Shown here: positions 17,210 through 28,760 of the stretch, one piece after another
Layout of the letters: the number at the start of each line of letters is the position of its first letter
Numbering within the stretch: the stretch's first letter is position 1
From: Onthophagus taurus
Taxonomy: Eukaryota; Arthropoda; Insecta; Coleoptera; Scarabaeidae
Direction: 5' to 3'
Assembly: GCF_036711975.1 (NCBI RefSeq)
Contig: NC_091971.1
Coordinates: 27,783,501-27,847,500 of the forward strand
DNA: 64,000 bases
Program-made: the position numbers and the translations under genes
Notes under the pieces: model-generated
The model's database searches: none
What the model was told of the DNA's origin: nothing
What the model saw: the letters and a program-made list of their open reading frames with translations, nothing else

Positions 17210-18516
17210 AAAAAATTTTATAATTTGTATTATTTTTTTTTACTTTCTTAATATTAATTATATATATGTATAGCATTTCATTTAGGTCAATTATTCCATT
17301 GCTCAGCATTGATTATAACTTGACACTCCCGCCGGCGAGGTGCATTGCACTTTACTTGGTGATGCGCCGCGCCGATTGTCGTAAGTTGACACTTCCGCCC
17401 CGGCGAGGAAAGCATTGTATCGCGTAACTCATAATCAGTTTTACTTTAGAAACCGAACGTGTCAAACGTAAACCGCGCGCAATGTCTCGTAGTCGTCTCT
17501 GTGTTTTTCTTTTTTTTTCGGTCTCTGTGAGTTTAAACCAAAGAAAAAATTTATTCGAAGTTGAGTTGGATTTACCCGTCAAACGTAAACCGCGCGCAAT
17601 GCCTCATAGTCGTCTCTGTGTTTTTTTTTTCAGTCTTTGTGAGTTTAAACCAAAGAAAAAATTTATTCGAAGTTGAGTTGGATTTACCCCTTTTACCATA
17701 TTTATTGTTAATGGAAAACGTCTTACGAGCTGCGCATGGTCGTCACCTTCCGTTGTGGTGGAGTTAGAAGCGGGCTTGCTTCTCAACGTTTCTTTTTTAC
17801 CTACCGATCAAGAAATTTTTTGGAGTTACAAGATCAATGTATCGTGTATAATAATAAAGGATGGTGGTAAACCGAAGCCCGCTCATATAATTGAATTTGT
17901 AAAAAAAGTACCATAACATTAAGGTTTTTATTATTTTTTTGTAACTATTTATTATGTAATGTTTATTATTATAAAAATGTTTATTAATACTTTTATTGGG
18001 TTGATTGGGGGGGGGAATTAAATTGTGTTAAATTGTGTTATTATTATTTTCCGGAATATTCCCAAGTTCCTGCGCACGCGCATTCAAGAGTTGTGAGGCG
18101 CGCCTTTATGCGTTCAACGCGCCATCTTTCAGAAACGCCGATTCTAGACAGGAAGTTGTTGCTCCTCCGCTCCTCCGTGACGTCATCCGCCCGATGTAAA
18201 AGGATAGGGAGGGGTGCCAACCAAACGCTTGAGGGAAAAAATAGGTTGGTAACAAGATCTGGTGACTTTTTAAAAAAGTAGCAGTCTACCTGGTTGGTAG
18301 TGGTTTAGTTCCACTACCAGCCACTAGGTGGCGCGTTACTTTTTTTAAAAGTCACCAGATCTAGTTACTTTTCCAATACCAACCTATTTTTGTTTTCTCC
18401 ACAGCCATAGGTTGGTACCCTTCCCTATCCTTTTACATTGGGTTGATGACGTCATGTGGAGCGGATGTGGAGCTGTGGAGCAACTTCCTATCTAGAATCG
18501 GCGTTTCTATACTACT
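17210..18516 (-). repeat. Polinton copy 1 right TIR, about 1.3 kb
   Basis: Inverted relative to 30959-38081 of copy 2 (with nested DNA removed) and to 57942-58891. The outer about 380 bp (18133-18516) are an imperfect palindrome with centre near 18300-18322. The inner part contains a roughly 118-bp tandem duplication. The inner boundary near 17210 is where homology to copy 2 fades. Confidence 0.85.
17460..17690. repeat. Tandem duplication inside TIR (unit about 118 bp)
   Basis: CGTCAAACGTAAACCGCGCG starts both units (about 17459 and 17577). Each continues through a T-rich tract, GAGTTTAAACCAAAG and a GAAGTTGAGTTGGATTTACC end. Copy 2 carries two units at 37640-37860 and part of the same at 57942-58100. 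Confidence 0.75.
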
Positions 18517-18522
18517 AATGTT

Positions 18523-20120
18523 AATAAAAAAAATAAATAGGCCTAATAAATTTACCAAAAACCGACCAGGCAGAAAATGGTATAAATGCTTTTTGCGTCG
18601 GCATCCTATTATTTCAGAACGACTGACTTAAAATCTGACTAAAGCCCGTTCTGAAGTTACAGAACAAAAAATCCGTACTTAATTGGTTTAATGAAGTTAC
18701 TAACCACTTTAAAGCGAAAAATATTGAAGACGTCCTTAAAGATCCAAGTAGAATATTTAACCTTGATGAAACGGCGTTTTTCATGGCTCCTAAAGGTATT
18801 AAATGTTTAATGCGAAAAGGTGAAAAACTAGCTTACAATTTTATTAGCAACGACGATAAAGAGTGTTTAACTACTCTTATAACAGTTTGTGCTAACGGTT
18901 CTATTCTACCACCTATGATCATGTTCAGTTACGAGAGAATACCGGCATCGGTATCTAGTTTAATGCCCACCGGATGGTGCGTGGGCAAATCAGAATCCGG
19001 GTGGATGACTGGCCAAACATTTTTTGAATACATCGCGAACTGTTTATCCCTGGCTTATAGAAAATAACGCATTATTCGCATTATTCGTAGATGGACATGT
19101 TTCTCATCTGACATTGGAATTAAGTGACTTTTGTGTGGAAAAAAAGATAGAACTTATAGCACTTTTCCCAAATTCAACTCACATTCTTCAACCGATGGAT
19201 GTGTCAGTTTTCCACCCCTTAAAAAATAGTTGGAAGACTGGCGTTTAACAGTACAAAATTGATAATGATGGTGGTAAAATAAAAAAAGAAAATTTTGGTC
19301 CTCTACTTAACCCTTCCGCGTGGAAGTTAAAAAATTCAATTACTATGTGAGATGCGGGAATGCGATCTACTCTATGCTATCTACTCTAATGCGATCTTAT
19401 GACGTACACGTGTACGGGACTCCGCAGTAGAAATAATTTTATGCATGACGTACACGTGTACGGCACTCCACGCGGAAGGGTTGAAAAAGTGATTGATCAG
19501 GCAATAACACCTAGCATGATTAAAAACGGATTTAAAACATGCGGCTTATTCCCCTTTGACCAGAATGGTATTCCGTATGATAAATTCTTTAAGAATAGAG
19601 ACCGTCAAAAAGAAAACAAGTTCAAGTCCAGAAAAAAGATTAAGCCTAGCACAGAAAACGATGAATCCTCTTCGGAGTCCTCGGTTAAAATGAATACTCA
19701 ATCCGAAGGAGAAGGAGATGGTTGGAATCAACAGTACGAGGCTGAATCTGATGGCGATGGTAATGAGAAACATGAATTTTTGAAGGACATATCTCCCAAT
19801 GATTTTGTAATAATCCGTTACGATGATCATTATTACCCAGGTAATTTAGTAAATGTAATAATAATAATAAATGGTCAACTAATAACTAGGAAATCTCATT
19901 TTTAGGAAAAGTGGTTGAAAAGAATGAAAGAGAAAATGAATATAAAGTGTCTACTATGGCACGGAGCGGAATAAAAGACTGGAAATGGCATAACTACAAA
20001 GATATTATGTGGTATCCCAAAAATGACATACTTGAAATAATAAATGAACCTTGTCAGAAAACCTCGCGAGGGTTTTTTTCTGTACCAGAGATGGAAAAAT
20101 ATTTTCCTGAAATGTATTAA
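18523..20120 (+). pseudogene. pogo-type transposase, DDE domain and C-terminus
   Basis: Continues the N-terminal part at 3229-3518. RPGRKWYKCFLRRHPIISER completes the CENP-B-type DNA-binding domain. The DDE_1 catalytic core follows: NLDETAFFMAP (first Asp, near 18760) and ALFVDGHVSHLTLELSDFC (second Asp, near 19090). Then comes FPNSTHILQPMDVSVF. A TTAA MITE sits at 19311-19480 inside the frame. The C-terminal module (FVIIRYDDHYYPGNLV, then GIKDWKWHNYKDIMWYPKND) is joined over a probable 50-bp GT-AG intron near 19856-19905. Stops near 18630 and 19065 and the nested MITE make it inactive. Confidence 0.85.
19311..19480. mobile_element. piggyBac-type MITE with palindromic direct repeats
   Basis: 170 bp with ends CCCTTCCGCGTGGA and TCCACGCGGAAGGG. 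TTAA is at 19307-19310 and TTGA (a mutated TTAA) at 19481-19484. Removal restores the pogo transposase frame. It holds two copies of ATGACGTACACGTGTACGG, each containing the 14-bp perfect palindrome CGTACACGTGTACG. Confidence 0.75.
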
Positions 20121-20189
20121 CTTTTAACTTTTAGATTATAAATATTAGTTTAACATTTTTTAAATAAATAAACTATTTTTCAAAAAAAA

Positions 20190-20458
20190 AGCAAAGTTTG
20201 TCAAGTACTATTGGTACTTGAGGTATGTCAACTACTGGATTTTGGGGAAAAATTGCATGTCAACTAAAGGTACATTGTTAAAATATTCTAAAAAAAAATT
20301 GTGCACCTAAATACCGCAAAAAACATTTTACCCTTAATCTAAAACGTTATTCATTTCACTTTATCAATTCTAAAATATGCCTAACTCTAAAACTTGACTT
20401 GTAACAATTTTTTTAATAATTCTTTTTCTTATATTGTCAACTACTGGTACACTCACCT
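20190..20458. repeat. Right subterminal region of pogo element
   Basis: GTCAAGTACTATTGGTACTTGA (a local palindrome), TGTCAACTACTGG (twice) and TGTCAACTAAAGG mirror the motif array of the left end. Confidence 0.55.
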
Positions 20459-20460
20459 TA

Positions 20461-20829
20461 CCAGTTACAAAGACTGGTGGGCCAAATATTATAAGAAGAC
20501 TTGCAGGTCTGTTGAAACGAAAACTAAAGAATTGTTTAGCGTTTCTAAATACCGTCATTTTATTTTTGATGCTAACACTGAAGGCTTTGCAGCAACTGTC
20601 TCCCAGTTTATTGATGGGGCGTTTTTCTCAACATTTAGACTGATAAAACCTAACGTTATTCCACAACTTCCGGATAGTAAAGCCCATTCTGAAGGAATAC
20701 CTCTAAATGAAAAGAAAGTTAAGGACCTGAGGATCGTCTAGCAATACTTCATAAGTGAAGATTTGGAGTGTTACTACCACATATTGTTTTGGAAAGTTAC
20801 AAGTACTGAAAATACAGAATAAAGTTTTT
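20461..20829 (+). pseudogene. DUF7869-like gene, 3' part
   Basis: Coding resumes directly after the TA duplication with SYKDWWAKYYKKTCRS. It proceeds through FSVSKYRHFIFDANTEGF and FRLIKPNVIPQLPDSKAH to a stop at 20739. The next bases continue in frame for about 30 codons to TAA near 20820, so that TAG may be a nonsense change. AATAAA follows at 20819-20824. This fits the C-terminal region of the same family as 1860-2526. Confidence 0.7.
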
Positions 20830-22622
20830 TTATCAAATGTATGATATTTATTTTTACAAAACAATCGCGTATTTCTAATAGTTAAGTCAAAATTTCACCA
20901 ATAAGATACCATTATGTTATTTTATGATACCGATTTGGAATAATTATCAAAATATTCGCAACCTCTAAACAATTACCGAAAATAATCTAAGCATTTGTGA
21001 TATTACGAGTGATAATTTTAAATATAAATAAAAAAATCGAAACAAAAACATGTAAACATTGAAATGAGTGGAAAAAGTGTCCAACGTTTATAAAAGATTT
21101 TTTCTAAACACCCCTCTTTAGTAAAAATGTAGATTTTGTTTCACTACAAAACATTTCTATGGAACGAAATAAACAATTTATCCGTGAAACAACAAAAATA
21201 ATAATAATAAAAAAGAACATTTTTGACATTTAAATGTCAGTGTTTTTCTTACTATAATTATTGTTTCATTTAAAATTTATAGACCTTTATTCAAAAATTA
21301 ATTTGAAAAACAATAATAATAGTAAGTAAAACACTGACATTTAAATGTCAAAAATATTTCCGAAAAAAATTGCAAAGCCTACTAAGATTTTTACTAAGAT
21401 TTTTTTTATTAAAAATTCATTGCAACTATCGATTAACAACCCTACAGCTTAACAGTTAGTGTTTGCTTAATTAATTCTTTTCTCAAAAATTATTAAACGT
21501 TCGAAGAACATCAGAGAGACAAAAAAGCTTTAGAATAGTTTTATCTATCTAACTGAAATTTTTCCCTGTAGATGTAGTTAGTCTTCATTGACATTTGCGG
21601 ATATTTTTGACGTTTCTCATAATTTTTCATTAAACGTCAGTTGAAATCAAAACTGCGACAAAATTATAAAATTGGTTTTATTTTATATTTTTGCAATTTT
21701 GTTTGATTTAATGGGAAGCGAAAAACAGTTGTGTGTCACACGTGCAGAAATGCATTATCAGCCTCGGGCTGTTAATGCTTATTTTCTGCCCTTGAGACAC
21801 AATATACTATTTTGTAATTCGCGACGGTAATGAAAGCTCTAACAGTACTCAAACGGGTGCTGTAATGAGACTCCTTACAGTATCCGATGCTGTAATGAGA
21901 TTTTAGTAACATTTTATGGAACCAGTTCAAGTTGGTGACATTGGGTCATTAATTTTTTTAGTTGTCAATGTGACAATTTTTGTCTATGGATGTTTAAACA
22001 CGTTCTTAGCATCGAATACAAGGTCCACAATGATGAGGACATTGAACACTGAACAATTTCTCTTATTTTGGGAGCTGTACATGAAACATTTTTTTCATGT
22101 GAATACATTTTGTGTTTTGACAGTTTCTAATTGTCAATTCTATTTTCAAGTGTTACGGCGTTACCAACTGCTGCATACCTATTTCCCTACATTGTCAAAA
22201 TTAATTTAATTTTTGTCAAAAAAATAGGATAAAAACGCGATTTACAAAAAATAGCAGAAAAAACACATTTCATAAAACTTAAAGCACTCATTCATTAAAA
22301 AACTCGTAGCTTCGCCACTCGTTTTTCAACTTAAATTCGTGCATTTCAAACGTATTTTACGAAATTTGTTTTTTAATATACTATTTTATTATTGAGACTC
22401 TAAAAACATTCTCTTTACGATAGTATTTCGTTTTTCTTAAAAATTTATTTCTTTTCCCATTAAAAAGCAACTAACATTTTAATCTAGTAGCGCATGAATA
22501 TTTTACTCGATGTTATTTTTGTAGCCGTTGACACAAAAGAAACAATTAAACTTTATTTTGTAATAAATATCAACTTTTTTAAACTCAAAATTAAAAATTT
22601 ACATCAAATAAAAATTAGGTAT
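20830..22622. other. AT-rich non-coding stretch
   Basis: No gene recognised apart from short AT-driven ORFs (for example 21916-22209, 97 codons with no family resemblance). It includes one clear hairpin at 21220-21355. Confidence 0.5.
21220..21355. repeat. Long inverted repeat (hairpin, MITE-like)
   Basis: Arms containing TTTTTGACATTTAAATGTCA and its complement extend about 48 bp on each side of a loop of about 40 bp, with few mismatches. No clear TSD was identified. Confidence 0.65.
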
Positions 22623-22712
22623 TTACAAAAAATGCTCGAAATGTTTTCCTTCTTTTTCAATACATAAATTGAAACGTCGTTCAATGGATTCAATTGATTG
22701 ACAGCATTGGTT
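22623..22712 (-). pseudogene. Transposase C-terminal remnant
   Basis: A 29-codon leftward open stretch ends in GKHFEHFL then a stop, preceded by IERRFNLCIEKE. This resembles the conserved C-terminal tail 'R..C....GGHFEHLL' seen in insect DNA-transposon transposases. It is too short to assign a family. Confidence 0.45.
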
Positions 22713-22714
22713 GA

Positions 22715-23460
22715 ACTTTTGAAGAACTATCTACCGTCCTCATACAAATTGAGGCGGTATTAAATTCTCGACCGCTATCACCAATTCCTTCCGATCCCAA
22801 TTATTTACAACCGCTTACCCCGGCGCACTTTCTGGTTTTAGGCCCCTTGAATGAGACCGTTCCAGATCCAGATCTTACATCAATTCCTTTGAATAGATTG
22901 GATAGGTGGCAGCTACTGCACAAAATGTGTCAGGATTTTTGGTGTCGTTGGAAGAGCGAATACTTACATACCATTCAGATGCGCCATAAATGGAACACTA
23001 CTTCTCCGAATTTGCAAATAGGCGATATGGTGCTTGTGGTAAATGAAAACACACCTCCGTTACAATGGAATTGTGCTCGTATCCTCGAAATTCACCCCGG
23101 GCCCGATGGCGTCGTAAGAGTAGCGACAATCCGAACAAAACATGGACGATTGCAGCGCCCCGTTGTTAAACTATGTCCGTTACCGATCAACCGATAACAT
23201 CGATCGTTAACAAATTTATTTTGTATTGTATTTTCGAAATTTATTATGAATGCTCACTTGTTAATATTGATTTTATATTGTTATATTTATTTCTGCGTTC
23301 TTTACATTTGTTAATCAATTTAAAAAAAAAATCTCTTTTTTTGGGGTGGAGAATGTTTAGGCAACCCATATAACAACTTTTGTAACTATGACAATTTATT
23401 GATTTCATTCAGTTATTTTTAATAAACAGTAGCCATTTTCTGTTCGTTAATTAAAACGAA
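22715..23460 (+). pseudogene. BEL/Pao retrotransposon 3' end: integrase C-terminus and LTR start
   Basis: Frame 22715-23197 carries IEAVLNSRPLSPIPSDPN and LTPAHFLVLGPLNETVPD, then DRWQLLHKMCQDFWCRW and ENTPPLQWNCARILEIHPGP. This is the DUF5641-type C-terminal part of BEL/Pao integrases. A purine-rich tract (GGGGTGGAG) at about 23342 precedes TGTTTAGGCAACCC, the probable start of the 3' LTR at 23354, which is cut near 23460 by a Polinton polymerase fragment. The rest of the element is absent. Confidence 0.8.
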
Positions 23461-23499
23461 GTGTTTTTTCTCGATCCACTGCAGAACCCAATTTACAGA

Positions 23500-26130
23500 A
23501 CAACTCAATTCTTTTTTGAACCATCACCCACATATATTCCCGACATTTGTCGCGCGAACAGTAGACAAGGCTCAATTAAGGTACAATTAGAATTCACGAC
23601 CTTTGTGAAATCGGAGACGGTGCGAGATGAGGGTGGTGAGGATGTTGATAATGTCACGTACTCTATGAAGAATTTTAATACAAAATTCAGAGTCGTGACA
23701 TTATCAACTAAGTTAGATGGGGTCTATGAGTTAATGGCTAACGACATCGTTAAACAAGGAGTTCCAGGAGAGAGATAGCGGATGGGCGTTTTTCTCCATC
23801 TCTCACTTGGAGCTGAACATCAACAAATACTCTCCGTTAGCCGGGAGTTCATACATCCCACTACCGATACCGATAATGAAAAAGAAGGCATGCGTTAATA
23901 TCCGAAATGATGATAACGCATGTATAGCGTGGTGCTTAACTGCCGCACTTCACCCAGTTCGCCAAAATAGAAATCGCACCACGAGTTATCCCCATTATTC
24001 CGAGGTCTTAAACTTAAATGGAATTGACTTTCCCGTAAAGTTAACCGATCTCACAAACATCGATCAAACAAATAATCTCAGCATTAATATATACGAACTA
24101 TGTGAGCGGTCTATAGGTATATTTGCGGTAGATGGGCCAATTTATTTTACAAGAAAAAGAGTGGAGGGACGTCATATTGATTTACTCTATATTTTTAAAG
24201 GTGGCAAAGGTCACTATGTATTAATTGGCAATCTTTCTCGGCTAATTTCCAATCAAGTCAGTGCTCGCAATGTTGCGGTTCACCTTTGTGATGGTTGCCT
24301 CCACTTTTTTAAAAGCGATAATGATCTGCAAAGGCACTGTAAGTATGATTGTAGGCATATCCATGCGGAATTGCCGAATATTTTAAGTTTTCAAAATTTC
24401 AAAAACACCTTAGCTGTACCTTTTGTTGTTTACGCTGACTTCGAGTCCCTTTTACAGCCCTTTTAATCAAGCTGAATCGTTTACGACTAAAACCCGTAGA
24501 CATATACCATACAGTTTCGCCTATCAAATAAGCGTTTGATTCAAAATTCAATAAATTTGTTAGATATGCGGTGCAGGATTGTGATAATTTATGGTGATCA
24601 CTATAAAAATATTGCTCCAATGCACCCACTGTCACAGGCTGAATAGCTACTTTACGATACATCATTAAATTGTCATATTTGTAAAAAAACACTCGATAAG
24701 AGTACTGGTGATAATCGTAAAGTAGCTGATATTTGTCATATTACTGGAAATTTCAGAGGAGAGTGGGCAGGACTCTAAATGTAACCTCAACTTCAAAATT
24801 CCCTCTTCCTACAAATTCTTTTCCACAATTTATCCGGATATGATTGCCACCTTTTTATCAAACAAATTGCTGATATAGATAGTGAGGGTTTAGATGCCAT
24901 ACCCAATAATAAAGAAAGATATATAAGTTTTCCCAAGTCAGTTTTGGTTGATAAAGAAGGTGACAGACGAAAATATCTTACATTACACTTCCTCGACTCC
25001 TTGCGCTTCATGGCCTCTTCTCTAGATAGTTTGGCTAATAATCTGAATGTGACTTTAGTCATGTTAAGCAATCTTTCTCCGCACACGATCAATTTAAATT
25101 AGTCACACGAAAAGGAGTATTTCCTTACGAGTACATAGACTCATTTGATAGGCTGAATGAGACTGCTCTACCACCTAAGGTGGCTTTCTACAGTAAAATG
25201 TCCGATGAAAATGTAACTGATGAGCAGTATACGCATGCAGTAAACGTTTGGAATAATTTTTCGTGTAAAACATTATTATTAAACGTTATATTATTATATT
25301 ATTCAAACGTTTACTTAAAAACAGATGTGTTACTGCTATCGGACGTTTTGGAAAAATTCAGGAAAGTTTGCCATAATTATTATAACCTCGACCCCGCAGA
25401 TTATTTTACTGCTCCTGGTCTTTCGTGCATGGAATGCCATGCTCAATAAAACAAACGTTAATTTAGAGTTGCTAACTGATATCGATATGGTACATTTTAT
25501 ATACGTGGCGGTATATCTCAATGTCCCCTGCGAGAAGCGGTCGCCAATAATAAATATCTACGATTATACGACCCCAAAAATGTCCACAAATTATTTAGCA
25601 TATTGGGCTATTAATAATTTGTGTGGGTGGGCGATGTCTCAATATCTACCAATAAGTAACTTCAAGTGGATGAGTGAAGTGGAAATAGAAAATTTTAATA
25701 TTGGTAATATTGATGACAATTTGGATGATGGTTATATTGGATGTGGATATTATTTATCCGGATAATCTCCACGATCCACATAATGATCTACCGTTTCTGG
25801 CAGAGAACATTTGCCTTCCTAATTTAAAACAGTCTCCGACCAATATTCGATTAATAGCCAATTTCATGAATAAGAAAAACTATGTTGTTCATTATAGGGT
25901 TTTAAAACATGCCATCAAGCGTGGATTAATTGTTGAAAAAATTAATCGAATATTGGGATTTAAATAGTCACCTTGGCTGAAATCCTACATCGATTTCAAC
26001 ACCACCCTACGACAGCACGCCAAAAATCAATTCGAAAAAGACTTTTTCAAATGAATGAATAATGTATGCCATTTTTGGTAAAACGATGGAAAACGTCGAT
26101 AAGCGAATTGATTTGAGGTTAGTAGCATAA
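23500..26130 (+). pseudogene. Third, diverged Polinton DNA polymerase B fragment
   Basis: Several frames match the middle of the copy 1 polymerase. SIKVQLEFTTFVKSE is near 23570, followed by NINKYSPLAGSSYIPLP, the zinc cluster HLCDGCLHFFKSDNDL and FVVYADFESLL (Exo I). RKGVFPYEYIDSFDRL-like sequence, YLKTDVLLLSDVLEKFR (Exo III), a motif A region (INNLCGWAMSQ) and a motif B remnant near 26040-26090 come next. Frameshifts and stops are many. No zinc-finger N-terminus or motif C remains. It is clearly more diverged than copies 1 and 2, so it represents an older or different Polinton lineage. Confidence 0.85.
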
Positions 26131-26585
26131 AAAAAAGAAGAACTGTAAGTCAAGATTCAGTTGACTTTTTTTGCAAAAGTTAGAATGGTGGCTTATAGAA
26201 ATACTAATTCAATTCCAACACATTTCATAGTTGTGTATCGGATATATTGCAACATGGAATGTCATCTGCTCAATCAGCAGTGGCAAACTATTTGTTTGCA
26301 TCTGATAATTTTTTATGGAACTACTGAAAAGATGAATGTGTTTTTTTATAAAAATCACAGCTTTTAGAACGTATAATCACGCAAAGGTTAAGAGCTGCCG
26401 CTCCCTAAAAGTAGCCTAACAAGACTCAATGATACTTCTAGTTTTATAGTTCAGTTAACTTTGGCCGTGAAATACTTTGTAATTTTCATATAAACATCGT
26501 TAATTATTTTTTTAGTGACCACAATCTCAGGCTAACAAAACTCTGACTGACGAAACACTTTCAATTCACAATAAACATTAAGAAT

Positions 26586-26903
26586 CATGTTAAAAACCAC
26601 CCAACCTGAAAAGCAATTATTGCTTATGTTAGTGGGTATATTTTAAAGAAAATTTTGCCTGCATTAAAAGAATGTATTGTATGTAAATTACAATCCATTG
26701 ACGACTATAAATTCTTGTTAGAGAAAGAGTATGATGCAAACGAGAAGAAAATGGTTTGTATTAGAAAAATGTTTCTACAAATATACGATTCATATAAAAT
26801 AATTTTATATGGGTTAACCCACCATCTGCATGAGAGAAATTAAAAGAAATTGTTAATACTATTGCTCAAATGGTGCAATTTAATTTGGAAATGTATGAAC
26901 ATA
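26586..26903 (+). pseudogene. P-element/THAP9-like transposase C-terminal piece
   Basis: Open segments read AYVSGYILKKILPALKECIV, DDYKFLLEKEYDANEKK and EIVNTIAQMVQFNLEMYEHT. The frame then crosses the TA where the Tc1 element sits and continues at 28298 (NRVLKKILKRFV). The first block matches the C-terminal 'Y.sGYi.kKi' part of P/THAP9 transposases. A nearly identical but shorter piece lies at 28795-28960. Stops occur; not functional. Confidence 0.6.
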
Positions 26904-28295
26904 CACTGCTGGAAATAATTCACGAGCACACCCTGTATAATCTGAACGCGTGTGTCTAACGCAATAAAATTTGGTATAGAAGTAGTACTAAAGTAGTGTA
27001 ACTTACTCTCACATGGAGAACGGCACAACTCTGCTGGGAGGAGAAACATCAATAGCGAGAATATCCCGCATGAGCTTCGCGTACCATCGCTACACGACGT
27101 GGCATGGAGTCTATAAGTCGCTATATTGTAGCGAGAGGGATGGCCAACCATACCACCTCAACTCGCCTCCATAGCTCCTCAACTTTAGCCGAGGAAGCCG
27201 GATAACGTAGAAGTCTCCGACCAGTCATGTCCCAAACATGTTCGATCGGATTCAGATGCGGAATCCGAGCTAGTCATGGAAGCATTCGTATACGGTGTTC
27301 TTCCACAAAGGTCTGTACAACACGCCCGATGTGCTGTCGTACTTTGTCGTGCATGTATAGCAGACCTGGGAGCCGCCGAACGTAGGGAAGCACAACGGAC
27401 CGTAGCACCTCATCTGCGTATCGTTGACCCGTCATGGTCTGCTATACACGCAGCAGACGTGTACGTCCACCATATGTAATCGCACCCCATACCATAATGC
27501 TCGGTTGTCGGTGGATAGGGCGTTTTTGCAGACACGGCTCGAGTAGACGATGATCACGGCTCCGACGAACTAAAATTCGCGCATCACCGGTGCGCAATTC
27601 GAATCTTGATTCGTCGGAAAACAAAATGTCCCTCTACTCGGCAACCTACTAATGCCTAGCGTCGACCCACTCGTGACGTATGCTGCGGTGCTCGGGTGTT
27701 ACTGGAATCCGCTGTATCGCACGACGCGCGCGCCAGTCCACTATCTACCTTCCCCTGCCAGTGGCCAAACAGCTCCAAGTTGCCTTGAGGAGGACACACA
27801 CGACGCTAAAGCGCTGAGCACAAGAACGTGATCCTCGAGTGCTGGGGACGAGCAGGGCCGTCCCGGCCGCGGCTGTAGGTACCTATGTCCTACCTCAGAC
27901 CATTCTCCCCATGCCCGTTGAACTGCCGATAACGACCGCTCGAGACGACGCGCAATTTCACAGAACGATACACCCTCAATGTGCATACCCACAAACATTC
28001 CTCACTCAAACTAGCTTAAGTAACGCGATCGTCCATCCATTGCGCACAGAGTACGATAACAATGTGGTCCCTACACCACACTAAAAACGACCAGTATTTT
28101 CCATCCACTTCGGTCTCATAGCGACGGAATGTTCCACTTGGAAGGGCGGCTCAGTTAACAATGCCGCGACGGAACAACTTGAAACTCCCTGAATAAACTC
28201 GTCTACAGTAAATCTTTGTGCTCCGCAAATATTATGGATTTATCTTCACGCGTTCAGATTATATAGGGTGTGCTCGTGAATTATTTCCAACAGTG
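26904..28295 (-). mobile_element. Tc1-like DNA transposon (1392 bp)
   Basis: Ends CACTGCTGGAAATAATTCAC and GTGAATTATTTCCAACAGTG, with inverted similarity of about 45 bp and TA at both sides (26902-26903, 28296-28297). It is inserted into the P-element relic. The higher GC content contrasts with its neighbours. Confidence 0.9.
27000..28005 (-). pseudogene. Tc1-like transposase, frameshifted
   Basis: Leftward. An HTH domain lies at 27998-27741 (FCEIARRLERSLSAVQRAW). A frame break near 27740 follows, then the DDE_3 core: FSDESRFELRTGDARILVRR and PSIMVWGAITYGGRTRLL at 27624-27442. A later region reading toward 27060 carries the HLNPIEHVWD-type Glu motif in another frame. This is the usual two-domain Tc1 transposase of about 340 residues. 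Multiple shifts and at least one stop make it dead. Confidence 0.8.
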
Positions 28296-28372
28296 TACAA
28301 ACCGTGTTCTTAAAAAAATATTAAAGCGTTTTGTTTCAAATTGTTATGTATAATTACATCGAACAAATTAAC

Positions 28373-28760
28373 AGCACCATGAAGAGGAAAGGAAGCCGAT
28401 TATCAGGAAGACAATCTAAATATTTTCGTCAAGCTGAATTGCCAAAGCAAAGTGTAAACGCAAGTAATGCTTAATACTATAATCTAACATAAAACTTGAA
28501 ATTTCACAAAATTTTATTACATTTCTCTGGAGTTGACTACTGATATCGTTCAATCATTTACAGTTGTAGAATATACACATCATTATTATTATATGTATAA
28601 TGAAATGAAAATTTTCACGTGTGCATAAAGTTGTAGGCTCTTAGCTGCTTTGGCCGTGAAATACATTGTAATTATAATACAAACTTTGTTAATTATTTTT
28701 CAGTCACCACAATCTCAGGCTAACGAAACTCTGACTGACGAAACATTTTCAATTCACAAT
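28373..28760 (+). repeat. P-element-derived 3' repeat unit, copy A
   Basis: Starts ACCATGAAGAGGAAAGGAAG and ends ACATTTTCAATTCACAATAA. It matches 29764-30135 over nearly all its length. The last roughly 130 bp also occur at 26440-26580. It contains a short coding tail (SRLSGRQSKYFRQA). Confidence 0.7.

Larger units (their letters stand above)
3519..18516 (+). mobile_element. Polinton/Maverick (adintovirus-like) element, copy 1
   Basis: A 14,998-bp element with termini AGTAGTATAGAAACGCCGAT at both ends (inverted), flanked by the 6-bp duplication AATGTT at 3513-3518 and 18517-18522. Terminal AG and 6-bp TSDs are the Polinton hallmarks. It carries capsid, penton-like, protease, phospholipase-like, ATPase and protein-primed DNA polymerase genes. 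It lacks an integrase: an internal deletion near 11665 removes it. Outer TIR sequence compared over about 90 bp is identical at the two ends. A LINE tail (4736-5241) interrupts one gene. Most core genes have no internal stop. Confidence 0.93.
2527..20458 (+). mobile_element. pogo-like (Tc1/mariner superfamily) DNA transposon carrying a nested Polinton
   Basis: The left end reads AGGTGAGTGTCCCAATTGTT and the right end is its near inverted complement (AACTACTGGTACACTCACCT, 20439-20458). Both are flanked by TA (2525-2526 and 20459-20460). Deleting the element and one TA restores the reading frame of the flanking DUF7869-like gene, which fixes the ends. The cargo is a CENP-B/jerky-type HTH plus DDE_1 transposase, split by a 15-kb Polinton (3519-18516) and by a TTAA MITE (19311-19480). 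Without nested DNA the element would be about 2.8 kb. Confidence 0.85.

Noticed and set aside
17352..17786. Short ORFs with RRLRD and SRLCVFFF patterns inside the TIR.
   Set aside because: They come from the TIR tandem duplication and its T-rich tracts and are not conserved between copies.
21916..22209. 97-codon ORF possibly encoding a small membrane protein.
   Set aside because: It is hydrophobic but has no relatives I recognise, no supporting context, and lies in AT-rich DNA where such ORFs arise by chance.
27276..28084. + strand ORFs within the Tc1 element.
   Set aside because: They are shadows of the leftward transposase in its GC-richer sequence.
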